Part shown: positions 22,201 through 27,200 of the stretch, one piece after another | How the letters are laid out: every line of letters begins with the position of its first letter | Numbering within the stretch: the stretch's first letter is position 1 | NCBI RefSeq assembly: GCF_022581195.2 | Contig: NC_061467.1 | Span: forward strand, 1,116,001 to 1,180,000 | Direction of reading: 5' to 3' | Source of the DNA: Helicoverpa zea | Taxonomy: Eukaryota; Arthropoda; Insecta; Lepidoptera; Noctuidae | Length of the DNA: 64,000 bases | Position numbers and translations under genes: made by a program | The notes under the pieces: model-generated | The model's database searches: none | Seen by the model: the letters and a program-made list of their open reading frames with translations, nothing else | What the model was told of the DNA's origin: nothing

Positions 22201-24858
22201 AAATTTTCTCCATGCGTTCGGGTACTCAGAACGGAATAAAACCTGATGACGTCATTCCGAACGCAGCGCTTGCGAACAATTTGGTTTGACCGCCGCATAC
22301 ATACGGAAATTTTCATTCTGAATCAAGGTAGCCCATATGCAAATATGTATGTATATACTAGCTTCTGCCAGCGGTTCCACCCGCATCCCGTGGGAACTAC
22401 TTCCCGTACTGGGATAAAAAGCCGATAAGTAGCCTATAGCCTTCCTCGATAAATGGGCTATCTAACACTGAAAGAAATTTTCAAATCGGACCTTTAGTAT
22501 AGTAGCCGGCATATAACTTGGCAAGGATTTGGGACTTTTAATAAGTGTGAGCTCGCTCATAGTGCACTAAATTATACAAAAAAGTGGTCCCTGTTATTGC
22601 TTGTGCATTATTCTGTGGTTATTGACATCATTTATTGGCGATTATGTCTGCTTGAAAAAAATAGGTCCTGTTTTAATCTCACGATTCTTGCCAAGTTACG
22701 TGCCGGGAACTATACCTGATATTAGCGCGTTCAAACAAACAAACAAACTCTTCAGCTTTATAATATTAGTATAGATTTGTTAATTGTTTAATAAACTGGA
22801 TTTCATCTCTCAAAAAAAAAACATATTATATACAAAAATAAAAACAAATATAAAAAAGCAAGTGACAAGCGGGCTCTGATACACGTCCATTCGGAACAGG
22901 GCTACCTTGATTCAGAATGAAAATTTCCGTATGTGTGCGGCGGTCAAACCAAATTGTTCGCGAGCGCTGCGTTCGGAATGACGTCATCAGGTTTTATTCC
23001 GTTCTGAGTACCCGAACGCACGGAGAAAATTTTAAACCGAATGTCAGGTTTTTTTCCGTCCGGAAAAAGTAAGAACGTGTGCGCTCTTGTGAACATTTTG
23101 TATGAAAAAAGAGCATTCCGGTTTCCGAATCAGGATTCCTGATCAGGAAACCGGATGTGTGCTGCCGGCCTAAAGCCACTTAAGTGAAAACACGCATCAT
23201 GGAGGATGACGAGTTAATTGCATATAAGTACCATATTGTTTTTAAAATTGTTATCTTTTTTTTTGAGATACGTCACTTTGTTATAGGACATGGGGCAGTT
23301 TTGTATGGATTGTGATCCGCCTTCTTTAAACTATTTATCTTTTATGTATGCAAATATGTATATACTATCTTCTGCCTGCGGTTCCACCCGCATCCCGTGG
23401 GAACTACTTCCCGTAGTGGGATAAAAAGCCGATAAGTAGCCTATAGCCTTCCTCGATAAATGGGCTATCTAACACTGAAAGAAATTTTCAAATCGGACCT
23501 TTAGTACCTGATATTAGCGCGTTCAAACAAACAAACAAACTCTTCAGCTTTATAATATTAGTATAGATTTGTTAATTGTTTAATAAACTGGATTTCATCT
23601 CTCAAAAAAAAACATATTATATACAAAAATAAAAACAAATATAAAAAAGCAAGTGACAAGCGGGCTCTGATACACGTCCATTCGGAACAGGGCTACCTTG
23701 ATTTAGAATGAAAATTTCCGTATGTGTGCGGCGGTCAAACCAAATTGTTCGCGAGCGCTGCGTTCGGAATGACGTCATCAGGTTTTATTCCGTTCTGAGT
23801 ACCCGAACGCACGGAGAAAATTTTAAACCGAATGTCAGGTTTTTTTCCGTCCGGAAAAAGTAAGAACGTGTGCGCTCTTGTGAACATTTTGTATGAAAAA
23901 AGAGCATTCCGGTTTCCGAATCAGGATTCTTGATCAGGAAACCGGATCAGGAAACCGGATGTGTGCTGCCGGCCTTAGGCTGTAGTGGGTAAAGCACCAA
24001 CCTCTCACGTATGAGTCTGTGGGTTCGATTCCAATGCAACTTTTCTAAGTTTGTATGCACTTTCTAAGTATATCTTAGACACCAATGGATAAAAAGGTGA
24101 AGGAAAAGGTGTTGAGGAAACCTGGACTATAGATGAAAATGAAATTTTCCGTATGTGTGCGGCGGTCGAACCAAATTGTTCGCGAGCGCTGCGTTCGGAA
24201 TGACGTCATTAGGTTTTATTCCGTTCTGAGTACCCGAACGCACGGAGAAAATTTTAAACTGAATGTCAGGTTTTTTTCCGTCCGGAAAAAGTAAGAACGT
24301 GTGCGCTCTTGTGAACATTTTGTATGAAAAAAGAGCATTTCGGTTTCCGAATCTGAATTCCTGATCAGGAAACCGTATCCGGAAACCGGATGTCTGCGGC
24401 CGGGCTTATTCAAGTATTGTTATCTCAAAATATAGGTATAACGTTTGGAAACAAAACGGATTTTATCTGTGAAAGAATTTGTGGATTCAGAGAAGGATTT
24501 CCTAAGATTAGCAGGATCAACGTTGAATTCCATTCTTAGAATTTTAAAACTTGAATCGCACATCATAATAAGTATCTACCTACTGCTTCTACATAATATC
24601 TACATACATAGACCGTGGCCGCATATTGTTAAGTTTTGCAGCAAAACCACAACACAAAAAGATTTCGCGAAATAGAAAAACCTATACATTAAATCCTATG
24701 AAGAATTAAGCTAACAACTCACCACCCTTTCGACAACTTAGCAGCCACAAACACAGTGTAACAGAAATCACTAAAATCACACTTATATCCCATTTCAGAG
24801 CAGCTCATACAAACTTGATACAAGTAACTAAACCCCATCTTCGGAAACCCGTGTAGGA
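2804..24858 (-). CDS. Myo61F: Class I unconventional myosin, Myo61F/Myo1C type (whole gene, 20 coding exons)
   Basis: Single-headed, membrane-linked actin motor. Fly Myo61F (myosin-IB) works at the cell cortex and gut brush border and influences left-right chirality; those roles are family knowledge. Coding exons, 5' to 3': 24838-24723, 21857-21701, 19800-19685, 16958-16888, 16802-16411, 15930-15718, 10985-10723, 10331-10162, 9748-9594, 7868-7728, 7379-7238, 6828-6711, 6335-6222, 5896-5655, 5362-5093, 4665-4538, 4180-3962, 3640-3540, 3348-3246, 2818-2804. Every join has GT..AG and keeps frame, totalling 1081 residues. Seen: P-loop GESGSGKT (154-161), switch I NDNSSRFGKY (206-215), switch II DIYGFEIF (432-439), Asp378 at the TEDS site, IQ motifs near 752, 775 and 797, and a TH1 tail with KYDRRGYKPRSR (943-954). 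The TPEN..F, SWP, GKK.SYP and YDRRGYKPRSR features favour Myo1C/Myo61F over Myo1D/Myo31DF. Class is certain; subtype is likely. Confidence 0.88.
3246..3348 (-). CDS. Myo61F: Myosin coding exon 19 (TH1 tail)
   Basis: Encodes residues 1043-1077, starting IAHNLVNGKQGGTIEVQ and ending SGNLLV. The acceptor is TTCTTCCAG and the preferred donor is GTACGT, the same hexamer as in exon 12. This is the end of the lipid-binding TH1 domain. Confidence 0.85.
3540..3640 (-). CDS. Myo61F: Myosin coding exon 18 (TH1 tail)
   Basis: Encodes residues 1010-1043 (begins GDLIISVSNLIEALTIV). It matches the conserved KGD(L/V) strand of TH1 tails. The donor is GTAAGT, and the frame leaves two bases that are completed by exon 19. 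Confidence 0.88.
3962..4180 (-). CDS. Myo61F: Myosin coding exon 17 (TH1 core)
   Basis: Encodes residues 937-1009 and carries the basic signature KYDRRGYKPRSR (943-954), which in class I myosins lies in the PH-like, phosphoinositide-binding part of TH1. It ends PQELKKDK and splices in phase 0 through donor GTTAGT. Confidence 0.92.
4538..4665 (-). CDS. Myo61F: Myosin coding exon 16 (TH1)
   Basis: Encodes residues 894-936, including GKKNSYPASISERFVEDRL, the counterpart of the (F)KGKK..YP element of Myo1C-type tails. The acceptor is TTCCTCAG and the donor GTGAGT; phases agree with both neighbours. Confidence 0.9.
5093..5362 (-). CDS. Myo61F: Myosin coding exon 15 (post-IQ linker and start of TH1)
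   Basis: Encodes residues 804-894. It has GFITRNGPETPENRRF, then LDLSWPVCP, then EASKELHRLHR, in the same order as vertebrate Myo1C (family knowledge). The donor is GTAAGG and the acceptor TTTCAG. Confidence 0.92.
5655..5896 (-). CDS. Myo61F: Myosin coding exon 14 (converter end and IQ neck)
   Basis: Encodes residues 723-804. NTKIFIRFPKTLFETED is the end of the motor. IQSRWRGYWQRKQY (from 752) and IQKWVRRFLAQR (from 775) are IQ motifs for calmodulin or light chains. VIRAFIKGFITR (from 797) is a weaker third IQ-like segment that crosses the splice junction. Confidence 0.93.
6222..6335 (-). CDS. Myo61F: Myosin coding exon 13 (converter region)
   Basis: Encodes residues 685-723 (YKCLSRDTWPNHRGPARDG...YRMG). 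It is the class I equivalent of the YK.L...TWP segment before the lever arm. The donor is GTGAGT and the phase into exon 14 creates Asn723. Confidence 0.92.
6385..6605. repeat. Purine-rich degenerate tandem repeat in myosin intron
   Basis: Many imperfect copies of a roughly 15-20 bp unit like GAGTACATAAGGRA make this strand almost pure purine plus TA. It opens three overlapping minus-strand frames full of Tyr, Leu and Ser; these are by-products of the repeat, not genes. Confidence 0.7.
6711..6828 (-). CDS. Myo61F: Myosin coding exon 12
   Basis: Encodes residues 646-685: QFDEKLVSHQVKYLGLMEN then LRVRRAGFAYRRTYEAFLER, one of the best-conserved stretches of all myosin heads (HQV.YLG..EN.RVRRAGFAYR). 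The acceptor is TTGTTCCAG and the donor GTACGT. Met646 is built across the junction with exon 11. Confidence 0.95.
7075..7225 (-). mobile_element. Diverged 3' end of an R1-like LINE
   Basis: Read on the minus strand it resembles the 3' UTR ends at 40330-40460, 31262-31430 and 33033-33185, with shared words such as the 'gatgattt' tail and 'accagggccgcgg'-like text. It lies close to the donor of myosin exon 11. No coding part remains. Confidence 0.4.
7238..7379 (-). CDS. Myo61F: Myosin coding exon 11 (actin-binding, SH region)
   Basis: Encodes residues 599-646, including AITQFKNSLNELIKILSSKEPSYIRCIKPND, which matches the F..SL..L...L....P.(Y/F)(I/V)RCIKPN core. The donor is GTTAGT, placed so the frame gives PNDFKAP-Met and continues into exon 12; reading on would meet TAG. 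Confidence 0.93.
7728..7868 (-). CDS. Myo61F: Myosin coding exon 10
   Basis: Encodes residues 552-598 (EFCLVHYAGEVTYNVHTFLEK, then NNDLLFRDIQSLM). This is the F.(V/I).HYAG.V.Y....FL.KN.D segment of the lower 50K domain. It is phase 0 at both ends with donor GTAAGA. Confidence 0.95.
8829..8905. repeat. Half copy of a Harbinger-like MITE
   Basis: It begins AAAGGTACGTTTTAAATGCC and continues with GCCGACTGCAACTGCCGAC. This is the left terminal repeat seen in full at 55097-55336 and in a diverged copy at 61118-61331. The right half is missing. Confidence 0.55.
9594..9748 (-). CDS. Myo61F: Myosin coding exon 9
   Basis: Encodes residues 500-551 (IISILDDECLRPGDATDLSF then LEKLTQNLEPHPHYKSH). It corresponds to the conserved G(I/L)...LD(D/E)EC..PG.(A/V)TD..FLEKL helix. 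The acceptor is CACCAG and the donor GTGAGT. Confidence 0.95.
10162..10331 (-). CDS. Myo61F: Myosin coding exon 8 (relay region)
   Basis: Encodes residues 443-500 (SFEQFCINFCNEKLQQLFIQ then LTLKQEQEEYLREGIEWEPV). This is the relay helix and loop that follow switch II. Ser443 is completed across the exon junction. The donor is GTACAC. Confidence 0.95.
10723..10985 (-). CDS. Myo61F: Myosin coding exon 7 (HCM loop and switch II)
   Basis: Encodes residues 356-443. It includes YARDALAKAIYDKHFSWLV and switch II DIYGFEIF (432-439). The residue 16 positions before the DALAK Asp is Asp378, so the TEDS-rule site is permanently acidic. By the known rule, the motor should not need heavy-chain kinase phosphorylation to be active. 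Confidence 0.95.
10986..12645. other. Intronic sequence of the myosin gene
   Basis: Apart from a pair of perfect hairpins at 11041-11115 there is nothing I recognise. The short open frames are low-complexity and show no protein-like composition. Confidence 0.6.
11041..11115. repeat. Two consecutive perfect hairpins sharing one loop sequence
   Basis: The first stem is a 17-bp perfect inverted repeat starting TGACCTGAAC. The second stem is 13 bp starting AAAAAAGATG. Both enclose the identical 8-base loop AGAAACTA. The pair lies about 55 bases before the acceptor of myosin exon 7, in the gene's direction. No transposon ends or target duplication are obvious. Confidence 0.7.
13264..13715. repeat. 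Degenerate tandem repeat inside the hAT element
   Basis: Four or five units each combine a T-rich part (TTTGCGTCCCAAA, CAAACTTGTTTGGGTACTT) with a GC block CGCGCTCGCTGCGCTCGCGC. Spacing is about 80-90 bp. It opens two plus-strand frames over 100 codons, which are repeat translations rather than genes. Confidence 0.75.
13792..13920 (+). pseudogene. hAT transposase C-terminal remnant
   Basis: GERSFSKLK is followed by a frameshift and then LRSTMLQERLTSLSLMSIE. This is the dimerisation end of a hAT transposase of the kind often annotated as zinc-finger MYM-like. It is interrupted by stop codons and inactive. Confidence 0.75.
14210..15717. other. Intronic sequence of the myosin gene
   Basis: AT-rich unique-looking sequence between the hAT element and myosin exon 6. 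I see no gene, RNA or clear repeat here. Confidence 0.5.
15718..15930 (-). CDS. Myo61F: Myosin coding exon 6
   Basis: Encodes residues 285-355, with FRTVQEAMKVIEINQSEQTE then IFEIVASILHLGNAKFVQ. This is the F..(V/T)..AM..I......I..I.A.ILHLGN helix pair of the upper 50K domain. The acceptor is CTTTGCAG and the donor GTAAGT; phase 0 at both ends. Confidence 0.95.
16022..16180 (-). mobile_element. 3' end of a LINE, family A
   Basis: The minus strand reads ...TGCTGGGGAGT..., then a segment ending CAGCCTACTTTGAATAAAT and a poly-A tail. The same text recurs at 52383-52520 and 59095-59255, always in minus orientation. It is a 5'-truncated non-LTR retrotransposon tail; the family name is not certain. 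Confidence 0.65.
16411..16802 (-). CDS. Myo61F: Myosin coding exon 5 (P-loop and switch I)
   Basis: Encodes residues 154-284. The ATP-binding P-loop GESGSGKT (154-161) is followed by NPLLEAFGNAKTHRNDNSSR (switch I within), then YLLEKSRVV and ERNFHIFYQLLAGA. All nucleotide-pocket residues expected of an active myosin are present. The donor GTTGGT is weak, but the next GT would break the frame. Confidence 0.95.
16888..16958 (-). CDS. Myo61F: Myosin coding exon 4
   Basis: A 71-base exon encoding residues 130-154 (VFAIADNAYRSLVYEHREQC then ILIS). It is the HVFA(I/V)AD.AYR...........I(L/V)ISGE segment just before the P-loop. Gly154 is split with exon 5. The acceptor is GTTACAG and the donor GTAAGA. 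Confidence 0.95.
17042..17467 (-). mobile_element. tRNA-derived SINE with 14-bp target duplication
   Basis: AAGTCCTAATGACT is present at 17042-17055 and again at 17454-17467. Between them, on the minus strand, lies a SINE with a tRNA-like head (CTAGTGGGTAAAGG; box B GGTTCGATCCC at 17371-17381). A long body follows (TTTTCTAAGTTTGTATGTAC, GGCAGTTGTTACGGGTAGTC) and a tail GGGAAAAGGCTCGG. Related copies and pieces lie at 17870, 23975, 33623, 41265 and 43333. Confidence 0.85.
17870..17985 (+). mobile_element. 3' fragment of the same SINE family
   Basis: It contains GGTCAGATAAGCAGTCGCTC, CTTGTAAAACACTGGTA, and CCCAACATAGTTGGGAAAAG followed by GATGATGATG. This is the 3' third of the SINE at 17056-17453 in the opposite orientation; the tRNA-like head is missing. 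Confidence 0.8.
18700..18880. repeat. Diverged MITE-like repeat
   Basis: Its right part (GACTGAAAACTTTTTTTGGA, CAATCATCGGGTCAACTGGC), read in reverse, matches 21465-21562 within the same gene. The left end starts with GACTTTTTAGTCGACCGACA. It looks like two copies of one inverted-repeat element, but target duplications are not clear. Confidence 0.45.
19219..19310 (+). ncRNA. U6 snRNA-like sequence with aberrant 5' end
   Basis: It matches the U6 core from the ACTAAAATTGGAACGATACA block through GAGAAGATTAGCATGGCCCC and CGCAAAATCGTGAAGCGTTC, ending in a seven-T terminator. Two changes are visible against the standard U6: GCACAAGG for GCGCAAGG and GATGGCACG for GATGACACG. The usual 5' stem-loop (GTTCTTGCTTCGGCAG type) is replaced by TTCTGCTTGTGT. 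It lies in a myosin intron on the opposite strand. Probably a U6 pseudogene or a variant copy. Confidence 0.8.
19685..19800 (-). CDS. Myo61F: Myosin coding exon 3
   Basis: Encodes residues 92-130 (TYIGNVLISVNPYKNLPIYT then KLYYKKAFFEAPPH). This is the IYTYIG.VL(I/V)SVNPYK.LPIY strand of the motor N-terminus. The donor GTGAGT leaves two bases that make Val130 with exon 4. Confidence 0.95.
20134..21259. mobile_element. Long foldback transposon with 9-bp target duplications (Mutator-like)
   Basis: GTGTACTAT occurs at 20134-20142 and 21251-21259. The element between (20143-21250) is a nearly perfect palindrome: arms 20143-20634 and 20759-21250 of about 490 bp each around a ~124-bp spacer. The ends read GACTGTATCACGGAATCTCG. 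I find one difference between compared arm sections (near 20543 vs 20850). The arms hold short repeats (GTACGGAATATCGAAAGTTT) and both arms encode the same meaningless 114-codon frame. A 9-bp duplication with long terminal inverted repeats suggests the Mutator/MULE group; no transposase is present. Confidence 0.82.
21465..21562. repeat. MITE-like repeat, second copy
   Basis: GGTTGACCCGATGGTTG, GATTCCAATCGAAG and TTTTCAGTCGATGTGATACC match the reverse of 18790-18870. It starts near GACTAAAAAGCCGAC, like the outer end of the other copy. Confidence 0.45.
21701..21857 (-). CDS. Myo61F: Myosin coding exon 2 (alternative start Met50)
   Basis: From its first base the frame reads LLRPVSVSGV then MEHALVHRERVGVQDFVLLE and ends NENIIY. 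The ATG at 21824-21826 would start a 1032-residue protein. The frame is open up to the TTCTTCCCAG acceptor and joins exon 1 perfectly (TG+G = Trp39), so the ten residues before Met50 are probably coding in the long form. The donor is GTGAGT. Confidence 0.92.
22358..22775 (-). mobile_element. LEP1-like Helitron interrupted by a MITE
   Basis: On the minus strand it starts TCTATACTAATATTATAAAG after an A and ends in CTAG before a T, as Helitrons do. Without the nested 213-bp MITE (22500-22712) and its extra TA, the Helitron is 203 bp. That is the same length as the second copy at 23365-23567 and close to the copies at 31624 and 53601. Confidence 0.75.
22500..22712. mobile_element. Tc1/mariner-type MITE with TA duplication
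   Basis: The ends TAGTAGCCGGCATATAACTT and the inverse TAGTTCCCGGCACGTAACTT are flanked by TA on both sides. The second copy of the host Helitron (23365-23567) lacks exactly this segment and reads CCTTTAGTACCTGAT, which proves the insertion and its 2-bp duplication. Confidence 0.85.
23346..23971. repeat. Duplicated segment of the inner Harbinger element
   Basis: It repeats 22341-23170 nearly base for base but lacks the nested MITE. It ends with the same Harbinger terminus, here followed by TTA, with a doubled GATCAGGAAACCG motif near 23940. Its left Harbinger arm is missing. Confidence 0.75.
23365..23567 (-). mobile_element. LEP1-like Helitron, second copy
   Basis: 203 bp, minus orientation. 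The 3' terminus is mutated from CTAG to ATAG on the minus strand (CTAT on the given strand). It is nearly identical to the Helitron at 22358-22775 and shows that copy's empty MITE site. Confidence 0.7.
23975..24133 (+). mobile_element. SINE fragment
   Basis: It has the tRNA-like head GTAGTGGGTAAAGC...GGGTTCGATTCC, then TTTTCTAAGTTTGTATGCAC and GACACCAATGG, then AAGGTGAAGGAAAAGGTG...GAGGAAACCTGGACTAT. The latter part is shared with 31440-31500 and, in reverse, with 43840-43890. Confidence 0.7.
24134..24409. repeat. Third copy of the Harbinger right arm
   Basis: It repeats the arm of 22905-23170, beginning near AATTTTCCGTATGTGTGCGG. By its end sequence it is best read as the right end of the outer element that starts at 21924. 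Confidence 0.7.
24723..24858 (-). CDS. Myo61F: Myosin coding exon 1 (N-terminal extension, ATG at 24838)
   Basis: The ATG at 24836-24838 opens 38 codons plus two bases, then a GTGAGT donor. The peptide starts MGFSYLYQVCMSCSEMGYKC and ends FVAAKLSKG. The two left-over bases TG join the first G of exon 2 to make Trp39 and keep the frame into LLRPVSVSGV-Met. An acceptor (TTTTTCGTCAG) lies at 24859-24860, so exon 1 has about 20 bases of 5' UTR. Four Cys lie within residues 10-28. Too short to appear as a long open frame. I infer it is real from the exact phase match; an N-terminal extension with this arrangement is also known for vertebrate Myo1C isoforms. Confidence 0.75.
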
Positions 24859-25584
24859 CTGACGAAAAATTTAAAGGAGATCAAAAAGGTGGACTAATTA
24901 GTGTTTACAAGATCATTAACGCCATGGGAACGGTAAATAGGAACGTAAATATTTTTGCTGTTGCATTGTTTGTAAATAAAGATTTGTTTGTACTTAGCAA
25001 GCTTAATGATATTAAGTAAATACATACATGGCTATTGTTGCTACTGGTCTTTTAAGTAATTAGAGAATATGAAACGATTTTCGTTAAGCTGTTGAATAAG
25101 CTATTGCTATCGTTAAGTCGCTGTCATTTAGAAAATTGCTAAAATCACCCAAAAGTTTCATCCTTAGGTCAACAATATAAGCATACAAGGTTCGAATTTA
25201 TGGATAACGTTAGACTAGAACATCATATTGAAGTCGAAGGATCCCGTAAAATATTCATACTGTTACGTAAAAAGGTTCTATAATGTACTCAGACTGTCTG
25301 ACATTAAACTTTTATTTCAGACCGTAAAAAAGTGTCGTACTGCAGTAAGACCCAATTAGCCCAAATCGTGGTATTTGCGGGAATGTCAACTTTCCTGACA
25401 TTTTACTGAAATATCATGACATTATGACATGAGACGATTCCGGTGAGACTCGGCGATTACTCACCAAAATGAGTGTGTAGGTGACGAGAAATTCGCGGAA
25501 AACTAACTTGGCATTACAATTTGTGGAAAATTAGTAGTGCTGAGCGCTTTATGGAGTGAAATTAGGAAAGGTTAATATAATTTG

Positions 25585-25855
25585 ACGACCTCTGTGGCGC
25601 AAAGGTCACCAAGCCGGACTGCCGAATCTGAGGTCCCGGGTTCGATTCCCAGTTCGATCGACATTTGTGTGATGAGCATGCTTGTTGGTCGTGGTCTGGG
25701 TGTTACAATATGTATTTATAAATATGTATATATGTAGCTATATGTAGTTTATCAGTTGTGTTAGCACCCATAACACAAGTTAATTAATAACTTAGCGTGG
25801 GGCTAACCGACCGTGTGTGAAAAGGTGTCCCGACATTATTTACGACATTATTTAA
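25585..25855 (+). mobile_element. tRNA-derived SINE, second family
   Basis: The head CTCTGTGGCGCAAAGGTCAC resembles an A box; the B box GGTTCGATTCC is at 25639-25649. The body includes TTGTTGGTCGTGGTCTGGGT and the tail has GTGTCCCGACATTATTTA followed by a repeat of ACGACATTATTTA. It is a pol III SINE, complete or nearly so. Confidence 0.8.
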
Positions 25856-26599
25856 TTTGAAAAGGAGATTTCTAAAACCATTTGAAAATTTTATTATTTT
25901 GTTCAAGTTTTTGATGATCAAGCGTTGGAATAGCTCTAGACGAAATTGGGCAAAAAGAAAAATCAACACCTCGAAAGGTTCCAGCATTTTCTTTCAGAAA
26001 CATTAAGTAGTTTCCTTGCCCATTTAAAAATGGCGGAATCATTTAGAAATCGCGGCGTAACCTACAGATGACCTGCTAAAAGTGTGTTGATAGCCGCATT
26101 TTTTTAAAAAACCCCGACTAACAATTGCCTATCAAAATTATCGATATCGCTAATCGACTTACGCACATAGACTAACGTTACAGATTACATTGCGATTGAC
26201 GTCATCGACAATTGCATGATGCATACTCATCCCTAGTAGATAGCGTCTTCCTGTTACATTGACCTGGTTTCGCTATTCCCACGTCCTGGAGTTAAATAGT
26301 CATGTTTTGTAAGTAGGTAAAATCACTATTTGCAAACGGTGCTTAGACAAAAATATATGGCAAAAAGTAAATTACTTGTGCGAAGATTATTGATGACGTT
26401 TAAAAGAAAAAGACCTGACATGAAATGGGATTTAACCTATCTCCACAAAATTCAAGATCAATTCTTATGGGCCTTTTTTAAGAAGACCGGTATAACATTA
26501 TATTGTACTATATTTTCCGCTATGTTACCCCAAAATAAGATCGTCCATATAAAAACTAAACCTTATTTGACTAAAACACACCTTTATTTCTTCTAGAGC

Positions 26600-27200
26600 C
26601 CTTTCTAGGGCGGCGGTAACTACACACGAGTCAATATTTACCCACATTATTATTCCCATAAACCACCCACAGTCACACACAGTCCACTCGAGCGGTAAGC
26701 CTGTAACTCCTCAAGTCTGCGGCCGTTTCCGCAAATCGTCCATTAATAAAAGTTACCTTCTTTCATTCACCTACATTATATTATTATTCCAGATAGCTGT
26801 TATAGCCCACAGTAACTACACACGATACAATATTGGCCCATTTTGCTCACTAGGGCCTCTGTAACTACAACTAGGTAAAGTCAATATTTACCCCTGGATA
26901 CTATGTTCCTATAAACTACAGTCTACTTGACTGGTAACTCCTCAAGTCTTTATTCCTTCATTCACCTTTATCCACCTATCTATGTCATATTCCTGTATTC
27001 ACCTTTATTTCTTCTGGACCCTTTTGTGTACCAAGCGGTAACTACAACTAGGTGCAAGTCAATATTTACCCATGTCATTCCCATATATATAAACCACACA
27101 GTCCACTTCAGCAGTAACTCCTCAAGTCTGTGGTCGTTTCCGCCAAATCGTCCATTAATAAAAAGCGACATCGCGTGCGGTTCGCCTGACCTGACGCATT
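26600..27200. repeat. Three or four degenerate ~200-bp repeats
   Basis: The phrases GTAACTACA...AGTCAATATTTACCC, ATAAACCACACAGTCCACT and GTAACTCCTCAAGTCTG recur in the same order around 26620, 26815-26870 and 27040, with CCGTTTCCGC...AATCGTCCATTAATAAAA after the first and third. This is an old tandem duplication of an unknown unit. The open frames are not convincing proteins. Confidence 0.65.

Larger units (their letters stand above)
22050..23170. mobile_element. Inner PIF/Harbinger MITE with TAA target duplication
   Basis: TAA at 22047-22049 and 23171-23173 flanks ends GGCCGGCAGCACACATCCGG and its inverse. The two arms (about 22050-22332 and 22905-23170) are long inverted repeats. Between them lie a Helitron with a nested MITE and an A-rich spacer. 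The 3-bp TAA duplication and GG start fit Harbinger. Confidence 0.82.
21924..24409. mobile_element. Nested PIF/Harbinger MITE cluster
   Basis: The outer ends match each other: 21924 begins GGCCGGCAGCACACATCCGG and 24409 ends in its inverse with a few changes (GCGGCCGGGC). The repeat continues inwards with GGTTTCCGGATACGGTTTCC. TAA precedes the left end; TTA follows the right end. Inside lie a complete element (22050-23170), a duplicated segment (23346-23971), Helitron copies, a TA-flanked MITE and a SINE piece. Short minus-strand frames here repeat one another and are repeat translations. Confidence 0.7.

Noticed and set aside
22994..24413. Similar small minus-strand proteins at 22994, 24127 and 24216
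   Set aside because: They lie in the repeated Harbinger arm; similarity comes from DNA repetition, not from selection on a protein. No start signal or family match.
25585..25660. Possible tRNA gene on the plus strand
   Set aside because: The B box is good but the acceptor stem does not form and the sequence continues into a SINE body and tail.
26330..26596. 88-codon plus-strand frame (basic, Lys-rich)
   Set aside because: No recognisable domain, AT-driven composition, and no splice or promoter context. It cannot be supported as a gene.
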